This document shows positions 62,881-64,000 of a stretch of DNA of 64,000 nt, piece after piece. The number at the start of each line of letters is the position of its first letter. Within the stretch, counting starts at the first letter, position 1. The notes under the pieces were generated by a model, which was given only the letters and a program-made list of their open reading frames with translations, ran no database searches and was not told where the DNA came from. Source of the DNA: an uncultured Methanobrevibacter sp. (GTDB lineage: Archaea; Methanobacteriota; Methanobacteria; Methanobacteriales; Methanobacteriaceae); contig NZ_OMWD01000012.1 in the NCBI RefSeq assembly GCF_900314695.1, forward strand, positions 22,257 to 86,256, given 5' to 3'. The position numbers were made by a program, and so were the translations under genes.

Positions 62881-63828
62881 CTATTGAATATTTAATTCTT
62901 CTTTTAATTCGCCCATGGTGGTTACTTTTTCAGCAAATGCATTGTGTCTATGAATACTTTCATGATTTTCCTGACGGGATGTAATTAACACATCATCTGG
63001 GAAATCAGAATATTTTGTTGCAATTTTTTCCATCATGTTTCTTACACAATCTTCAACAAAAACAGGTTTTCGATGTGCATTCATGACAGTTGCATTTTCA
63101 TCAGGTCTTTTTAATAATTCACACACTGGGGAACTCATAGATGTTTCAATAATATCAATAATATCTTCTGCTTTAACTATTTTATCTTCAGGAACTTCAA
63201 TTAATAATGTTCCAACGCCTCTTTGATTGTGAGAAGCAAAAGTAACAGTATCTAACACTTTTTGAGTTGTTTCTTCATCTAAAAATTCTAATAATTTAGT
63301 TTTATCGGATTCTCTTACAGATTCCTGTGCACATGGGCAAACAGTCATTCCAATAACTTCAGCACCAATACTTTTTTTGATGGTAACTTCATTATTTTCA
63401 TCTCTAAAACCAATGGCTTTTGCTTTAAGTTTAGCCATTTCTTGGGTTTTATTTTTAGTTACTGGTGACTCTTTCAAAAACATAAAATCAGTAGTCATTG
63501 ATATTTCAACACGTTTAGCATATTCGTGTTTGGTCATCATTTTGTCAACTATTTTTGCACATAAATCTTCAACGGCAACTCCTTTATCATTAGCAACAGT
63601 TTCAAGAACTTCACTAATTGCTTCAGGATTCCTAGACATATGTACTCCTTTTTGATCATTTGGCAAATCTACAAATGCATCAAATGTAGGTAACAATATT
63701 ATAGGTCTTTTATTTATTCTTTCTAGTTGTAATAATTTTTTTACTCCTGTTACACCTACTCTTGTAAGTTTAATAGGTATGCTTGGAGTGTCATCTTGGG
63801 TGTCGGGTAAGCATACTGCCAATTTCAT
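62881..63828 (-). CDS. mptA: GTP cyclohydrolase MptA (methanopterin synthesis)
   Basis: 315 residues of the FolE2/MptA family. Metal-binding and catalytic segments are GMTVCPCAQESVRES, ASHNQRGVGTL and NAHRKPVFVEDCVRNMM. The N-terminal KLAVCLPDTQDDTPSIPIKLTRVGVTG is typical of the archaeal Fe(II)-dependent form. It converts GTP to 7,8-dihydroneopterin 2',3'-cyclic phosphate, first step of tetrahydromethanopterin synthesis. It leads an operon with the DUF2120-like gene and cofG. Confidence 0.95.
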   Translation of the reverse strand: MKLAVCLPDTQDDTPSIPIKLTRVGVTGVKKLLQLERINKRPIILLPTFDAFVDLPNDQKGVHMSRNPEAISEVLETVANDKGVAVEDLCAKIVDKMMTKHEYAKRVEISMTTDFMFLKESPVTKNKTQEMAKLKAKAIGFRDENNEVTIKKSIGAEVIGMTVCPCAQESVRESDKTKLLEFLDEETTQKVLDTVTFASHNQRGVGTLLIEVPEDKIVKAEDIIDIIETSMSSPVCELLKRPDENATVMNAHRKPVFVEDCVRNMMEKIATKYSDFPDDVLITSRQENHESIHRHNAFAEKVTTMGELKEELNIQ

Positions 63829-63930
63829 AACCTCTTAATATATTGATTAAATATTATTATTTCTCATTTTCTTTATATATAAATATTTAAAGATTTAATG
63901 ATTTGGCACTTTCAATAACTTAAGTGATTT

Positions 63931-64000
63931 TTAGTAAATCGCATTGTCCTCATCCCAATACTTTAGTTTTAGATTGAATCTTTTTAAAATTCCTTTATCT
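63931..64000 (-). CDS. C-terminal end of an unidentified gene
   Basis: On the minus strand an open frame enters from the window edge and ends at TAA (63931-63933). Its last 22 residues are DKGILKRFNLKLKYWDEDNAIY. The composition looks protein-like, with mixed charged and aromatic residues, unlike the surrounding spacer. Too short for a family call. Confidence 0.45.
   Translation of the reverse strand, partial: DKGILKRFNLKLKYWDEDNAIY

Overview
The window comes from an AT-rich methanogenic archaeon of the order Methanobacteriales, most likely Methanobrevibacter or a close relative; the species cannot be fixed from the sequence. The evidence is a complete membrane [NiFe] hydrogenase operon of the Ehb type, coenzyme genes of methanogenesis (cofG for F420, mptA for methanopterin, comC for coenzyme M), archaeal information-processing genes (flpA/nop5, a split family B DNA polymerase, psmB, the aCPSF1/FttA termination factor, taw2), and several very large secreted adhesin-like proteins with Ig-like and beta-helix repeats, as is typical of pseudomurein-walled gut methanogens. 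The gene order comC-purM-fttA-psmB, as I recall it from other Methanobacteriales, supports this.

Layout. 1-12 kb: mixed housekeeping genes (nnr, sfsA, sir2, argG, an Upf1-like helicase, an aspartoacylase-like hydrolase, membrane proteins, an ACR3-like transporter) and a surface protein with a C-terminal transglutaminase-type domain. 12.3-22.1 kb: ehbA to ehbQ, 17 tightly packed or overlapping genes closed by a strong hairpin. 22.2-28 kb: an orphan Cas4-like protein, a sodium:neurotransmitter-symporter family transporter, a nucleotidyltransferase and a multi-pass membrane protein, separated by long AT-rich spacers that hold candidate structured RNAs. 28.6-35.6 kb: DUF366-queD-queE (archaeosine precursor), two four-CBS proteins, pheA, two surface proteins and coaC/coaB. 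35.6-36.8 kb is a long non-coding stretch with a predicted branched RNA and two terminator hairpins. 36.8-41.2 kb: a 1456-residue adhesin-like protein with an inserted papain-type protease. 41.2-48.3 kb: flpA, nop5, a coiled-coil protein, pyrD-pyrK, an AI-2E family membrane protein and the large part of PolB. 48.3-55.4 kb: three adhesin-like genes, two of them tandem paralogues. 55.6-64 kb: comC, purM, fttA, psmB, taw2, cofG, a DUF2120-like gene, mptA and the tail of one more gene.

How the genes work together: Ehb uses the ion gradient to drive ferredoxin reduction for biosynthesis; mptA, cofG and comC supply C1 and redox cofactors; queD/queE and taw2 serve tRNA modification; flpA and nop5 form the C/D-box 2'-O-methylation core. 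The large secreted proteins are surface features.

Most unusual signals: a long inverted repeat and T-tract directly in front of fttA, two or three candidate structured RNAs in spacers, pheA with no canonical start codon ahead of its conserved N-terminus, coaBC split by a single-base frame change, and 3' hairpins that overlap the stop codon in four genes. No CRISPR array, tRNA, rRNA or intact insertion sequence was seen. All calls rest on reading the sequence and on remembered family knowledge; no searches or folding programs were run.
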